Shown: positions 1 to 9,808, counted from the stretch's first letter. The stretch: 64,000 nt of DNA from CBDFKJ01 sp965248805 (GCA_965248805.1 CBDFKJ010000007.1:186001-250000), one strand, 5' to 3'. Numbers and translations: made by a program. Notes: generated by a model not told the origin, from the letters alone.

Positions 1-1
1 T

Positions 2-841
2 CAGTTCGCCCACACGATACAGGTCGGCGATCTCGTCGTGATGCCACGCAAGCTCACCGACGGCGTCGCGATCGGCGAAGTCACGGGCGACTACGTCTTC
101 AGTGCCGAAGATCCGTACAAGCACTCCCGCCCAGTGAAATGGTCCGAGGAGTCGGTGCCGCGCGACACTTTCAAGCAGGACCTGCGCCATTCGCTGGGCG
201 CGTTCATGACGATCTGCGAGGTCAAGCGCAATGCGGCGTTGGACCGAGTGCGCGCGGTCCTGGAGACCGGAACGGATCCGGGGTCTCTCTTGGGCGAACA
301 AGGCCTGACGCCTGCGCAAACGCCCGAAGAGACCGACGATGCGGAAGACTATGCGATCGATATAGAAGACATCGCGAACCAGCAGATCGTTTCCTTGATC
401 AAATCCGAGTTCGCCGGCCATGCGCTGGCCGATCTCGTGGCCGAGATCCTTCGGGTCGAGGGGTACACCACCAGCGTATCGGCACCCGGCCCCGATCAGG
501 GCGTCGACATCCTTGCGGCCGGCGGCACGCTCGGCCTGGGCGAGGACCGCATCTGCGTTCAGGTCAAGTCCGGTGACGGCGCCGCCAATCACGACGTGGT
601 CTTGCGGCTGATCGGCTCGGTGTCGAACACGCAGGCGCAGACCGGCCTTCGGGTCAGCATCGGCGGCGTGAACGCGGCCGCCCAGAAGGAGTTAGACAAC
701 AACTTCTTCAAGCTGCGCCTGTGGCAAATGCCCGACCTGCTCAAGGCGCTCTTTCGGTCCTACGAAAACCTTTCGGACGGCACCCGCGCCAAGCTGCCCT
801 TGAAACAGATATGGGCGCCGATATCGGAGGGCGACGCATGA
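2..841 (+). CDS. Mrr-like restriction endonuclease, 5' end outside window
   Basis: Probable restriction endonuclease of the Mrr type, acting on DNA in the cytoplasm. The frame is already open at base 2. The residues before the first in-frame GTG (38) read QFAHTIQVGDLVV, like the N-terminal domain of Mrr-type proteins, so the true start lies upstream of the window. The C-terminal half has the Mrr catalytic signature: a DQGVDIL segment followed about 20 residues later by CVQVKSG (the D...QxK form of the PD-(D/E)XK site). The stop overlaps the start of hsdR by 4 bp (ATGA), so the two are probably co-transcribed. HsdM and HsdS are not in the window and may lie upstream. The family call is firm; what modification it senses cannot be read from sequence. 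Confidence 0.85.
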   Translation, partial: QFAHTIQVGDLVVMPRKLTDGVAIGEVTGDYVFSAEDPYKHSRPVKWSEESVPRDTFKQDLRHSLGAFMTICEVKRNAALDRVRAVLETGTDPGSLLGEQGLTPAQTPEETDDAEDYAIDIEDIANQQIVSLIKSEFAGHALADLVAEILRVEGYTTSVSAPGPDQGVDILAAGGTLGLGEDRICVQVKSGDGAANHDVVLRLIGSVSNTQAQTGLRVSIGGVNAAAQKELDNNFFKLRLWQMPDLLKALFRSYENLSDGTRAKLPLKQIWAPISEGDA

Positions 842-3834
842 CCGCCTATACCATGCAGACCGCCCACCACGAGATCGCGCTCGAACAGCACCTCATCGAT
901 CAATTGATCGCAGCGCAGGGCTATGTCCCACGGAAGCCGGAGGATTACGACCGGCCTCTCGCCGTCGACCGAGAGCTGGTTTTGCAATTCGTGAAGGAGA
1001 CGCAGCCCGGCGAGTGGCGAAAGCTGGAGGCCCAATACACGACCGCCGCCGAGGCCGAGTTCTTCAAACAACTGGAGAAGGCCCTGAAGACCCGCGGCAC
1101 GCTCGACGTGCTTCGCCACGGCATCAAACTGATCCCCGGCATCAGGTTCAGCCTGTGCTTCTTCAAGCCCGCCTCGGGGTTGAATGCGGCGCTGGTCAGC
1201 CACTACGAGGCCAATATCCTGTCGGTCATCCGGCAACTGCGCTACAGCCAGCGCTCGGAAAACGCCATCGACGTGGCGCTGTTCGTTAACGGCCTGCCCG
1301 TGGCAACAGCCGAGCTGAAGAACCGCCCAACCGGCACGACCTTCCGCCACGCCGAGAAGCAGTACCGGGACGACCGCTCTCCCGCCGGCGAGCCGCTGTT
1401 GACCTTCAAGCGCGGCGCCCTCGTTCACTTCGCGATGGACGAGGACCACGTGTCGATGACCACGCGGCTCGCCAACGGAAAGACCCGCTTCCTGCCCTTC
1501 AACCGTGGCCGTGACGACGGGACCGGCAATCCCGACATCGAAGGCGATTTCCGCATCGCCTATCTGTATGCGGACCAACCGGAAGGAAAGGCCGTCTTCT
1601 CCCGGGAGGTGCTGCTCGACATCGTCGGACGCTTCGTCCATCTGGAACGATCGGAGATTTCCGCCACCGGCGGCTCAGCAGAAGTGCGGGAGACGCTGAT
1701 CTTCCCCCGCTTCCAGCAGCTCGACGCCGTGCGCAAGCTGATGAGGCACGCCCGTGAGCACGGCCCCGGCCGTAACTATCTGATCCAGCACTCCGCGGGC
1801 TCCGGCAAGTCCAACACCATCGGCTGGACGGCACACCAGGTGACCAATCTGCATGACGATGCCGACAAGCCGATCTTCAGCTCGGCCATCATCGTGACCG
1901 ATCGCATCGTGCTGGACCGCCAGCTTCAGAAAACGGTCGCGCAGTTCGAGCAGACCAAAGGGGTGGTCAAGAAGATCGACGGCACCTCGCGACAGTTGAA
2001 GGAGGCGCTGGAGGGCGGCGCGCGCATCGTCATCACGACGATCCAGAAGTTCTCGACCGAGCACCTCGCGGCGCTGTCGGGCCAGGGCTCTCGCACCTTC
2101 GCCGTCATCGTCGACGAGGCCCACGGCAGCCAGTCGGGCAAGAGCGCCCAGGCGATGAGCGACGCCCTGACGCGCGACGAGGGTAAGACCAGCGACGATA
2201 TCGAGGATCTGATCGCCGAATACCAGGACGCGCGCGGGCCGCAACCCAACATCAGCTACTTCGCCTTCACCGCGACGCCGCGCAACGTGACGCTGGAGCG
2301 CTTCGGCGCCAAGGGTGCGGACGGGCTGCCGCAGCCGTTCCACCTCTATTCGATGCGCCAAGCCATCGAAGAGGGCTTCATTCTGGACGTGCTCCAGAAC
2401 TGCATGACCTACAAGGCCTATTATCAACTCGAAAAGACCATCGAGGACGATCCCGAACTGAAAGGGCGCAGCGGGCAGCGCCGTGTCGCCCGCTTCGCCT
2501 CGCTCCACCCGACGGCGATCGGCCAGAAGGTCGAAGTCGTCATCGAGCATTTCCGCCGGCATGTCATGGGCGAGCTCGGCGGCCAGGCCCGGGCGATGAT
2601 CGTCACCGGCGGCCGCGAGCACGCGCTGCGGTATTTCTTCGGCGTGCGCGATTACATCGCGGCCAACGGATACACGGATTTGAAGGCCCTGGTTGCGTTT
2701 TCCGGTGAGCTGGAACTGGACGGCGAGACCTACACAGAAGCGGCCTTGAACGGGTTCTCCGAAACCGAACTGCCCCGGCGTTTCGATACCGGCGACCATC
2801 GCGTGCTGATCGTCGCCGAGAAATACCAGACCGGTTTCGATCAGCCGAAGCTCTGCGCCATGTATGTGGACCGGAAGCTTGCCAGGCTACAGGCGGTCCA
2901 AACGCTTTCGCGTCTCAATCGGACCTATCAGGGCAAGGAGCGTACCTACATCCTCGACTTCCAGAACACCATCGAGGAGATCCAGGCCGGCTTCAAACCG
3001 TATTATGAGGTAACCGCCCTGGAGGCCAACTCGGACCCCAATCAGATCTACGAGCTGGAAGCGCGTCTCAAGACCTTCGGCATCCTCGACCAAGGCGAGA
3101 TCGAGCGTTTCGCCGAGACCTTCTACAAGGGCGCGCTCGATACGCATGACCGGGCACGCCTCGAAGGCCTGGTACGCCATGCCGTCGCCCGCTTCGAAGC
3201 GGAGGACGACGAGGGGCGGCGGGAGGAATTCCGGCAACTCCTGAAGAGCTACATGCGCTTCTACAGCTTCGTCGCGCAGGTCATCCGGCTCGACGATACG
3301 GGGCTTGAGATGCTCTACACCTACGCGGCCTGGCTGTCCCGCTTGCTGCCCAATCGGGAAATTCCGGCCGACATCGAGATCACCGAGGACATGCTTCGCC
3401 TCCAGGCATTCCGCGTCGAGCAGAAGGAAGAAGGGGCGGCGTCGCTCGGTCCGGGCGACACCGAGGCGCTCACGCCGATCAGCGAGTTCGCCGCCAAGCC
3501 GTACACGGAAGAGGAAGAACGTTCCCTCTCCGAGATCATCAAGGCGTTCAACGACCGCCATGGGACGGCGTTCACGCGCGAGGACTTCATCCGTTTCGAG
3601 CGGGTCAACCGTGAAATCATGGATGACGACCTCACTGAAATGCTGCGCAACAACCCGCCCGATGTGGTGTTTTCGGCATTCAGCGAAGCCTTCTTCAAGG
3701 GCGCCATCAAGATGTTCCAGCGCGACAACGAGATGAAGAGCATTGTCCTGAGCGATGCTCAGGCCCGTGACCGGGCGACCCGGCATTTCTTCAACAGAGC
3801 CTTGCGGGAGGTCAGAGAGGGATCACAGGGATGA
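838..3834 (+). CDS. hsdR: Type I restriction enzyme R (motor/nuclease) subunit HsdR
   Basis: ATP-dependent translocase and nuclease subunit of a type I restriction complex, which also needs HsdM and HsdS. The protein is 998 aa, normal for HsdR. The frame is open upstream from 721, but ATG 838 (MTAYTMQTAHHEIALEQ) overlaps the Mrr stop and gives the usual HsdR N-terminus. Near residues 145-162 is a PD-(D/E)XK nuclease site (DVALFVNG...AELKN). Walker A (SAGSGKSNT) is near residue 320, the DEAH box (IVDEAHGSQSG) near 424, motif III (FTATP) near 476, and an RxxR-type motif VI (QTLSRLNRT) near 688. All look intact. No methylase or specificity gene is visible, so its partners must be outside the window or supplied elsewhere. 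Confidence 0.95.
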   Translation: MTAYTMQTAHHEIALEQHLIDQLIAAQGYVPRKPEDYDRPLAVDRELVLQFVKETQPGEWRKLEAQYTTAAEAEFFKQLEKALKTRGTLDVLRHGIKLIPGIRFSLCFFKPASGLNAALVSHYEANILSVIRQLRYSQRSENAIDVALFVNGLPVATAELKNRPTGTTFRHAEKQYRDDRSPAGEPLLTFKRGALVHFAMDEDHVSMTTRLANGKTRFLPFNRGRDDGTGNPDIEGDFRIAYLYADQPEGKAVFSREVLLDIVGRFVHLERSEISATGGSAEVRETLIFPRFQQLDAVRKLMRHAREHGPGRNYLIQHSAGSGKSNTIGWTAHQVTNLHDDADKPIFSSAIIVTDRIVLDRQLQKTVAQFEQTKGVVKKIDGTSRQLKEALEGGARIVITTIQKFSTEHLAALSGQGSRTFAVIVDEAHGSQSGKSAQAMSDALTRDEGKTSDDIEDLIAEYQDARGPQPNISYFAFTATPRNVTLERFGAKGADGLPQPFHLYSMRQAIEEGFILDVLQNCMTYKAYYQLEKTIEDDPELKGRSGQRRVARFASLHPTAIGQKVEVVIEHFRRHVMGELGGQARAMIVTGGREHALRYFFGVRDYIAANGYTDLKALVAFSGELELDGETYTEAALNGFSETELPRRFDTGDHRVLIVAEKYQTGFDQPKLCAMYVDRKLARLQAVQTLSRLNRTYQGKERTYILDFQNTIEEIQAGFKPYYEVTALEANSDPNQIYELEARLKTFGILDQGEIERFAETFYKGALDTHDRARLEGLVRHAVARFEAEDDEGRREEFRQLLKSYMRFYSFVAQVIRLDDTGLEMLYTYAAWLSRLLPNREIPADIEITEDMLRLQAFRVEQKEEGAASLGPGDTEALTPISEFAAKPYTEEEERSLSEIIKAFNDRHGTAFTREDFIRFERVNREIMDDDLTEMLRNNPPDVVFSAFSEAFFKGAIKMFQRDNEMKSIVLSDAQARDRATRHFFNRALREVREGSQG

Positions 3835-3968
3835 CTGCACCGTTAGGGGGATTGGGTTATACCGATGAAACATCGGCTCAATGAGCACTGGCAGGAATAC
3901 TTCGCAGCACCTACATCGAACCCAATACCGAGGGTCTAAGGTGACCGTTCAGTCAAGAAAGGACTCCG

Positions 3969-4104
3969 ATGAGCGCCGGCGACCATCAGTTGTTATTCGA
4001 GATGTACAAGCTCCAAGTTGGGCTTGCGGAGCAGGTAGCCTCTCTCAGGGAGGGCCTGAACAAGCTGTATTCAGGGTTAGTCGCCGGCATCGTTGCGGCG
4101 TCTG
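3969..4104 (+). pseudogene. N-terminal part of a small two-helix membrane protein gene (split by inversion)
   Basis: ATG 3969 has a good ribosome site (AAAGGA, 6 nt upstream). The first 45 residues, beginning MSAGDHQLLFEMYKLQVG, include a short cytosolic helix and then LYSGLVAGIVAAS, the start of a membrane segment. After base 4104 the frame runs into unrelated sequence (DTGGGGPSIFSG). The missing remainder is on the minus strand at 16276-15972. Joining 4104 to 16276 reads AASVVHRFVPDADAVW and gives one 146-aa protein with no frame loss. It resembles the small membrane proteins often found beside TIR (DUF1863) genes, which are probably the group annotated as RipA-family; the family name is from memory and uncertain. 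As it stands the gene is broken. Confidence 0.75.
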
Positions 4105-5650
4105 ATACCGGAGGCGGTGGGCCGTCTATATTCAGTGGAAGACGAAATACGAGTGGGAACTGGAGCAAGCGCGCAAGCGTCGCGATAAGCGGGCTGCCGC
4201 CGAGACCGAAGACCCCTCCGAGGGCGACCCGGCCGCGCCCCCGGAGGACATCGCGGCGGCCCAGGAGCGGGCGCGGCGTCTGTTGCAGATCCAAAAGAGC
4301 CTTAACCAGCAACTGTTCCAGTTCCGCTACCAGGGCGCCGATCGCATCCGCGAGGAGTACCGGAAACTCGACAACGAGCTGAAGGATCTAGGTAAGGCCG
4401 GCGCCGATCCAGAAACGATCGAGCGCCTGCGGTTCGGCGCGGCGGCGGTGCGTGACGACAATCTCACCCAGCTCGCCCGCCGCGAGAAAGAGATCGCCGA
4501 CCGGCGCGTTCAGGCCAATGAGCGCGTCGTCGAAAGTCTGGGCTTCGAGCTGGAGGCGCTTAAGAAGACCGAGCGGCAACGCTTTGTCGATGTGGCGCTC
4601 AGAAGGTTATCGGCCGAGGCGACCCCGGAGCAGCGCAAGGAAGTCGAACGACTGGCCGGGGCGCTCCATGACGAGCAACGCGCGATCGAAGCCCGCAACG
4701 AGGCCGAACGCGAGGCCAATCAACTGCGCGACGAGGGCAAGGCGCTGACCGAGAGGCTGCGCACGGCGCAGGAAGCCTATACGGCCGAAATTCGCGAATA
4801 TCAGAAGCTCCTCGACGCCGGCGCGATTGACAAGGAGACCTTTGCCCGGGCCTCCGAGCAGGCCGACGACCGCATGCTGCAATCGAGCCGCGAATGGTCC
4901 GACGGCGTGCGGCGTGCGATCCGTGACTATCTCGACGACGCCACCGATGCGGCCAAGACCTTCGAGCAGGCGACCACGCGGGCCCTGAAGGCGAGCGAAG
5001 ACGCCTTCGTCGAATGGGCTCAGACCGGCAAGTTCTCCGCCAAGGACCTGTTCAACACCATCGCCGAGGAGGCGCTCCGGGCCGCCTACCGCATGGCGGT
5101 GGTGGCGCCGCTCAACAACATCCTCGGGAGCATCTTCGGCGCCATCGGCGGCAGCATCTTCGGTGGGACCGGTGTCGCCACCACGTCCTCCGGCACGCCG
5201 ATGATCGGCGACTTCCCGGTGTCCTCGGGACCCACGGCGTTCGCCCATGGCGGCGGCGTGATCGGCCGCGACGCCTTCCCGACCCGCATGGTCGACCCTG
5301 CCGTGTTCGATTCCGCCACCCGCTACCACCGCGGCGGTATCGTTGGCGGCGAGAGGCCGATCGTGGCGTGGTCCGGCGAGGGCGTATTCACGCCCGGGCA
5401 GATGCAAGCGTTGGCCCCGGTCCCGGACGCCAGGCCCGTGGTCCATGTCGCGGTCAACGTGCGTAACACCGCGCCGGGCGCCCGGGCTTCCGCCGATGTG
5501 CGGCGCGAGCCCGGCGGCGATCTCACCCTCGACATCATGATCGAGCGGATCGAGGGCGGCATGGCGCGCAACATCGGCCGCGGCCAGGGCTTGGCGCCGG
5601 TCGTGGAGCGCCGCTACGGCCTCAATCCGGCCGCCGGGAGTCTGCGATGA
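4105..5650 (+). pseudogene. Phage tail tape measure protein, C-terminal part (split by inversion)
   Basis: Continuation of the tape measure gene whose first half is at 17700-16277 on the minus strand. The frame is open from 4106 (YRRRWAVYIQWKTKYEWE) with no start codon at the junction; the first methionine is at 4283. There is a long charged coiled coil (Glu/Arg/Lys-rich, about 250 residues). It ends in the lambda-family tape-measure C-terminal domain (FVEWAQTGKFSAKDLFNTI, then two glycine-rich hydrophobic runs). Joined to the other part, the gene is 990 codons including stop. The tape measure sets tail length and fills the tail tube. Here the two halves are 12 kb apart on opposite strands, so tail assembly should fail. 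A shortened product from 4283 could still be made. Confidence 0.85.
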
Positions 5651-6126
5651 CCACCCGCTGGCCCGACCGCCTGCCGCTGCCGACCCTCGAGGGCTACGGC
5701 GTCCAGCCCGGCGAGGCGGTCCTGCGCACCGAGATGGAGGCGGGCCCGGCCCGCCAGCGCCGGCGCTTCACCGATGTCCCGAGCCGCATTGCCGTGCGCT
5801 GGGTGCTGCGGCCCCATCAGTTCGCCCTGTTCGAGGCCTGGTACCGCTGGGTCGCGGCCGAGGGCGGCGCCTGGTTCGAAATGGACCTGCTGGGCGGTCT
5901 CGGCCTCTTGCCGCAGGAGGCCCGCTTCACCCGCCAGTTCGACGCGAGGCCCTGGCGCGGACGCCTCTGGGAGGTAACCAGCGAGCTTGAGATCCGCGCC
6001 CGGCCGACGCTCAGCGAAGGCGCCATGACCCTGCTGCTCAGCGAGGATATGCCGGCTCTCAACGCAAGCATCGATGCGCTCGGCGCCCTCGTTCACGAGA
6101 CCCTGCCCGGACCCCACGCCTGGTAG
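5647..6126 (+). CDS. Phage minor tail protein (unnamed family)
   Basis: A 159-aa protein starting at an ATG that overlaps the tape measure stop by 4 bp, so the two are translationally coupled. It is rich in Trp and Arg (FEAWYRWVAAEGGAWFEMDL) and has no signal peptide or membrane segment. Proteins of this kind directly follow the tape measure gene in lambda-like phages of alphaproteobacteria, where lambda has gpM/gpL-type tip proteins. The role in the tail tip is inferred from position only. Confidence 0.7.
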   Translation: MTTRWPDRLPLPTLEGYGVQPGEAVLRTEMEAGPARQRRRFTDVPSRIAVRWVLRPHQFALFEAWYRWVAAEGGAWFEMDLLGGLGLLPQEARFTRQFDARPWRGRLWEVTSELEIRARPTLSEGAMTLLLSEDMPALNASIDALGALVHETLPGPHAW

Positions 6127-6175
6127 GGGCACCCGGTGGCGGCACCGGCGCCGTGACCAAAATTCGGAGAAAACC

Positions 6176-6613
6176 ATGAACCTCGAAACGGAGCTGCGCG
6201 CGGCGGTCTCGCGCGCGGATACCGACAGCCGTCTGCTGCACGAGATCGTCCACGGCGATGCCGCCGCCACCGTCGACACCGAGGGCGGTGCGGTCAAGAC
6301 CGTCGCCAAAGCAATCGGAGACGTCGAAGCCGGTGTTGCCGTGGCCGCAACGGTGGTCACGGAAGGCGTCGCGGCCACCGAAGCCGCGCGCGATGCGTCG
6401 ATCGCCGCCCGAGACGCCGCCCAGGCCGCGGTCGGCGGCGTGCTGGTCTCCGCCGCCGACACCACGCCGGACCGGCTCTCGGTCAAGCTCAAGCCCGGCC
6501 ATGGCCTCGAAACCGCGATCGAGGAGGCCGGCGGCGAGGAGCGGCTGCGCTTCGCCGTCACCCCGCAGCTCAACGCGGGCGCCCTCATCGCCCTCGCCGA
6601 AGCGTTCATCTGA
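6176..6613 (+). CDS. Phage tail/fibre-associated coiled-coil protein
   Basis: A 145-aa protein beginning MNLETELRAAVSRADTDSR, with GGAGAA 7 nt before its ATG. The frame is open from 6074, but upstream residues overlap the previous gene and look non-native. The middle is an Ala/Val/Thr-rich stretch with long heptad-like alanine runs (AATEAARDASIAARDAAQAA), as in the shafts of trimeric tail fibres. It sits between tail-tip genes. No enzymatic motif is seen, and function is inferred from composition and context. Confidence 0.6.
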   Translation: MNLETELRAAVSRADTDSRLLHEIVHGDAAATVDTEGGAVKTVAKAIGDVEAGVAVAATVVTEGVAATEAARDASIAARDAAQAAVGGVLVSAADTTPDRLSVKLKPGHGLETAIEEAGGEERLRFAVTPQLNAGALIALAEAFI

Positions 6614-6648
6614 CGCCGGTCTTCCCTATTCGAGAACAGGAGCCGCCC

Positions 6649-7296
6649 ATGGCCAATCAACCGATCTTCGTCGCCGCGTACCGCCAGGATTATGCGACCC
6701 TCGTCGCCGCGCGCGCCAACCAGGCGCAGGACCTGTTCACGCCCGGCGCCAACGGCACCCGCCTCCACGCGATCGCCCTCGCCAATGACGGCGAGGTGCC
6801 GGCGCTGGTCGAGTTCGGCGCCTATGACGTCGTCGGCGAGGACGTCGAGGTCGACATCGCGCCCGGCACCGCGCCGGACACCGATCCCTTCACGGTGACG
6901 CGCGACAGCGGCGCCTGGCCGGCGCTCGAGACCGGTCTGGTGCTGACGCTCTCCAAGGGCGCGGTGGCGAACCGGGGCGATTACAGGCTCCGCGCCCGGA
7001 CCGATACCGTGCTGACGCTGGAGAACACGCCCGGCAACGCCATCGCCGCGGCCACCGGCATCGACGCCGCCATCTACCACTGGCGGCCGATCTGGTCGGC
7101 GACGGTGCCCCCGCGCGCCGGCTTCGACGGCTATCCGGCTCACGCCGGCCTCGATCCGGGGCAGATGCCCTGGCTCGAGGCCGCCGGCGACCGCTGGCTG
7201 CTGCCGACGACGGCGCTGGCGGCACGTCTGCCGCAAAACGCCAACGCCACCGTCACCGGCAACGTTCATGTCACCCTGTTCGGCGGCGATTACTGA
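6649..7296 (+). CDS. Phage structural protein, unknown
   Basis: A 215-aa protein (MANQPIFVAAYRQDYATLV...) with an AGGAGC ribosome site before ATG 6649. It has no transmembrane segment. The composition is beta-rich and acidic, with repeated Asp-Gly turns, which suggests a baseplate or fibre-base protein. Its stop overlaps the start of the RCC1-repeat gene (TGATG), so the pair is probably made together. I do not recognise a named family. Confidence 0.6.
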   Translation: MANQPIFVAAYRQDYATLVAARANQAQDLFTPGANGTRLHAIALANDGEVPALVEFGAYDVVGEDVEVDIAPGTAPDTDPFTVTRDSGAWPALETGLVLTLSKGAVANRGDYRLRARTDTVLTLENTPGNAIAAATGIDAAIYHWRPIWSATVPPRAGFDGYPAHAGLDPGQMPWLEAAGDRWLLPTTALAARLPQNANATVTGNVHVTLFGGDY

Positions 7297-8813
7297 TGAA
7301 CTCCACCGTCACCGCCGATCTGCCGCGCCGCATTGTGCCGCCGGCGGCCCATGCCCTGCCGGCGAGCCAGCGCTGCATCGGGCTCCTGAACGGCGAGGCC
7401 TCCTATCCGGGCAAGGGCTGCGCCTCGGATATCACCTACTACTACATGGCCTTCGTGATGGCCGACGGCACCGTCCGCATGGCGGGAACCAACAACAACA
7501 ACGAACTCGCCATGGCGGGCAACACCTACAGTCCCCAGCATCTGCATTATCTGGTGTGGGACAACCGCACCAATGCCGATCACTCGGTTCTAGGCCGGCC
7601 CCGTTACGTCGTGGGCTCCTACGGCGCCGTCGCCATGCTGACGGACGACGGCGACGTCGTGACCTGGGGCCATAACGGCCACGGCCAGCAGGGCCGCGGG
7701 CACACTACCGGCAACGGCATCGCGCGCTCGATCGATGCGAGCGATATCGGCCGCGCCTCCGGTATTCCGGGACGGGACGTGGTCAAGCTCGACCTGGTGC
7801 GGGGCTCTCCGGCCAACTCGTCGTCCCTCCATGCGCTCTGCCGGGACGGCAGCCTGTGGGCCTGGGGCCATGGCTCTTACGGCAATCTCGGCCAGGGCGA
7901 CACGAGCCACAGTTACAAGCCGGTGCGCTGCAAGAAGACCGGCGATGTGCCGCTCACCGACGTGATCGACTTCTGGCCCGGCCACGGCAATCGCAACGCT
8001 TGCTTCGCGCTGACCCGGGACGGCACGTTGTGGGCCGCCGGCGACAACAGCTGGGGCAAGCTCGGCGTCGACGACGGCACCACCGACAAGCACCTGTTCA
8101 CCGAGGTGGCGGGGCTGCCGGCCGGGACGCGGATTCGGAAAGTCGCGCCCTGCGGCTCGTCCCGCGGTGCGGCCACGGCCGTGCTCATGAAGGACGGCAG
8201 TATCTGGACCGCCGGTTATGGCGGCCAAGGGTTCCACGGCGACGGCGCCACCGATCATCGCCACCTCTTCGAGCAGCTGCCGCTGCCGGCCGGGGTCGGC
8301 GCCGCCACGGATCTCTGGGCCGGCGGCGAATACGCGCAAGCATGGTTCAACGGCGACGACGGCAACACGTATGCCTGCGGCTACAACGACCAGGGCCAGC
8401 TCGGCATCGGCAACACCACCGGAACCATCAGCACACCGACGAGGGTCGCCCTGCCGGACGGCGTCACCGCGCGCATGATCTCGACCGGCGGCGCCTATGA
8501 CGGCGCCGCCCACCGTCATTCCACGGTCATGCTGGGCTCCGACGGCCGGGTCTACACCTACGGCTATTACGGCCAGTACGGCGCCTGGGGCGCCGGCCGG
8601 AGCGCGACGCCGCTGCAATGGCCGCTGCCGGTCTCGCCGGACCAGTGGGACGCGGTCGAGGTGGTGGCCCACGGCTTCGCCTCCGAGGTGGGCTTCTTCG
8701 TCCGCTGCGCCGATGGCACCGTCTGGGCGGCGGGGCGCAACTCCAACAATAAGCTCGGGGTCGAAGGCGGCGCTCATAACCCCTCCGTGATGGCCCGGGT
8801 CGAGCTCTACTAG
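7296..8813 (+). CDS. RCC1-repeat beta-propeller protein in the phage tail region
   Basis: A 505-aa protein containing about eight RCC1-like repeats, each with a motif of the form DGxxWAWGxNxxGQLG. Examples are RDGSLWAWGHGSYGNLGQG, RDGTLWAAGDNSWGKLG, SDGRVYTYGYYGQYGAWG and ADGTVWAAGRNSNNKLG. Such repeats fold into a seven-bladed propeller. It lies among tail-tip genes, directly downstream of a structural protein gene that it overlaps by 1 bp, and no signal peptide is present. A receptor-binding or fibre-head role is therefore likely (inference). RCC1 propellers are best known from eukaryotic exchange factors; bacterial and phage versions are mostly uncharacterised. Confidence 0.85.
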   Translation: MNSTVTADLPRRIVPPAAHALPASQRCIGLLNGEASYPGKGCASDITYYYMAFVMADGTVRMAGTNNNNELAMAGNTYSPQHLHYLVWDNRTNADHSVLGRPRYVVGSYGAVAMLTDDGDVVTWGHNGHGQQGRGHTTGNGIARSIDASDIGRASGIPGRDVVKLDLVRGSPANSSSLHALCRDGSLWAWGHGSYGNLGQGDTSHSYKPVRCKKTGDVPLTDVIDFWPGHGNRNACFALTRDGTLWAAGDNSWGKLGVDDGTTDKHLFTEVAGLPAGTRIRKVAPCGSSRGAATAVLMKDGSIWTAGYGGQGFHGDGATDHRHLFEQLPLPAGVGAATDLWAGGEYAQAWFNGDDGNTYACGYNDQGQLGIGNTTGTISTPTRVALPDGVTARMISTGGAYDGAAHRHSTVMLGSDGRVYTYGYYGQYGAWGAGRSATPLQWPLPVSPDQWDAVEVVAHGFASEVGFFVRCADGTVWAAGRNSNNKLGVEGGAHNPSVMARVELY

Positions 8814-8823
8814 GGGGACGCAC

Positions 8824-9258
8824 ATGCATCTCATCAGCTATGTGGAATCCGAGACCGGCGCGCACTTCCTGCCGCCAACGAGCTGGGTGAACGACGAGTT
8901 CACCTGGCTCTGCCGGCTCGACGGCCGCCACTACGCCCGTATCGCCTCGCTCGACTACGGCGAGCAGGACGCAGGGATAGATCTCCAGACCCACGACCTC
9001 GCCGTCGACACCGATCTCGCCGGCAGGCTCGACGCGCTCGCCGTCGACCGCGCCGAGGCACGCCGCCTGCGGGCCGAGCGCTACGCCCGCGAGATGCCGG
9101 TCGGCGATCAGCTCGACGCCGTCCTCAAGACCCTCGCCGCCCTGCGCGACGACGGCGCCGCGCTGCCGGCCGAGACGGAGGCGCTGATCGAACGCTGGCT
9201 CGCCATCAAGGCCGACCATCCCAAGCCTGAGCTGCTGCCGCCGGCGGTAACGGAGTAA
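8824..9258 (+). CDS. Phage tail-fibre-associated/assembly-like protein
   Basis: A 144-aa protein (MHLISYVESETGAHFLPP) close behind the propeller gene (10 bp gap, GGGGGACGCAC before ATG). The first half is mixed alpha/beta. The second is helical and charged (DRAEARRLRAERYAREMPVGDQLD, then a helix ending in a C-terminal proline segment). Its layout is like small proteins encoded just after fibre genes that help fold or attach fibres, such as XkdW or tail-fibre-assembly types. This is a positional guess; no diagnostic motif is present. Confidence 0.6.
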   Translation: MHLISYVESETGAHFLPPTSWVNDEFTWLCRLDGRHYARIASLDYGEQDAGIDLQTHDLAVDTDLAGRLDALAVDRAEARRLRAERYAREMPVGDQLDAVLKTLAALRDDGAALPAETEALIERWLAIKADHPKPELLPPAVTE

Positions 9259-9265
9259 GCCACGG

Positions 9266-9808
9266 ATGCCCGATCCGGCGCTCGAGCAGGCGATCCGCGA
9301 GGCCTACGCCTCGGCGCCCACCGACACCGTCATCCTGCACACACTCGAGCTGCGCCATCCCGCCTTCGCCGACGACGACGGCAGGCCGACCGCGATCCGG
9401 GTGGTGCGCGACCATGTCGATTTGAACGCCCGCCTCGAGGCCGATGCCCCGCTCGATGCGGCTGAGATGGTGCGGTTCGTGGCGTTGGCTTTCGAGTTGG
9501 AGCTGCCGCCGGTCGATACCGCGCCTGTACCCGAGATCGCCGTCACGCTGGACAATGTGAGCCGCGAGATCGTCCGCCATCTCGACGCCGCCGCGACCTC
9601 GCGCAACACCATCGAGGTCACCTACCGGCCCTATCTCTCGACCGACCTCGAGGGCCCGCAGATGGACCCGCCGATTACGTTGACACTGACCGAGGTCGAG
9701 GTGGACGTGTTCCGGGCCACCGGCCGGGCCCGCATGCTCGATATCGGCAACCGGGCGTTTCCGGCCGAGACCTATACCGCGAAGCGGTTCCCCGGGCTCA
9801 CCCGCTAG
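9266..9808 (+). CDS. DUF1833-family phage tail-tip protein
   Basis: A 180-aa protein (MPDPALEQAIREAYASAP). It carries the hallmark segment of DUF1833 phage proteins, an acidic beta-rich domain ending in a run like YLSTDLEGPQMDPPITLTL. In phages of this type the gene always precedes the NlpC/P60 tail peptidase and the TipJ host-specificity protein, as here. It corresponds in position to lambda gpL and is presumably a tail-tip structural subunit. The stop TAG abuts the next ATG with no gap. Confidence 0.85.
   Translation: MPDPALEQAIREAYASAPTDTVILHTLELRHPAFADDDGRPTAIRVVRDHVDLNARLEADAPLDAAEMVRFVALAFELELPPVDTAPVPEIAVTLDNVSREIVRHLDAAATSRNTIEVTYRPYLSTDLEGPQMDPPITLTLTEVEVDVFRATGRARMLDIGNRAFPAETYTAKRFPGLTR

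Noticed and set aside
3831..3939. Two tiny plus-strand frames (MTAPLGGLGYTDETSAQ and MKHRLNEHWQEYFAAP) after hsdR
   Set aside because: 17 and 24 codons, with no conservation I can judge; the first only exists because ATGA overlaps the hsdR stop.
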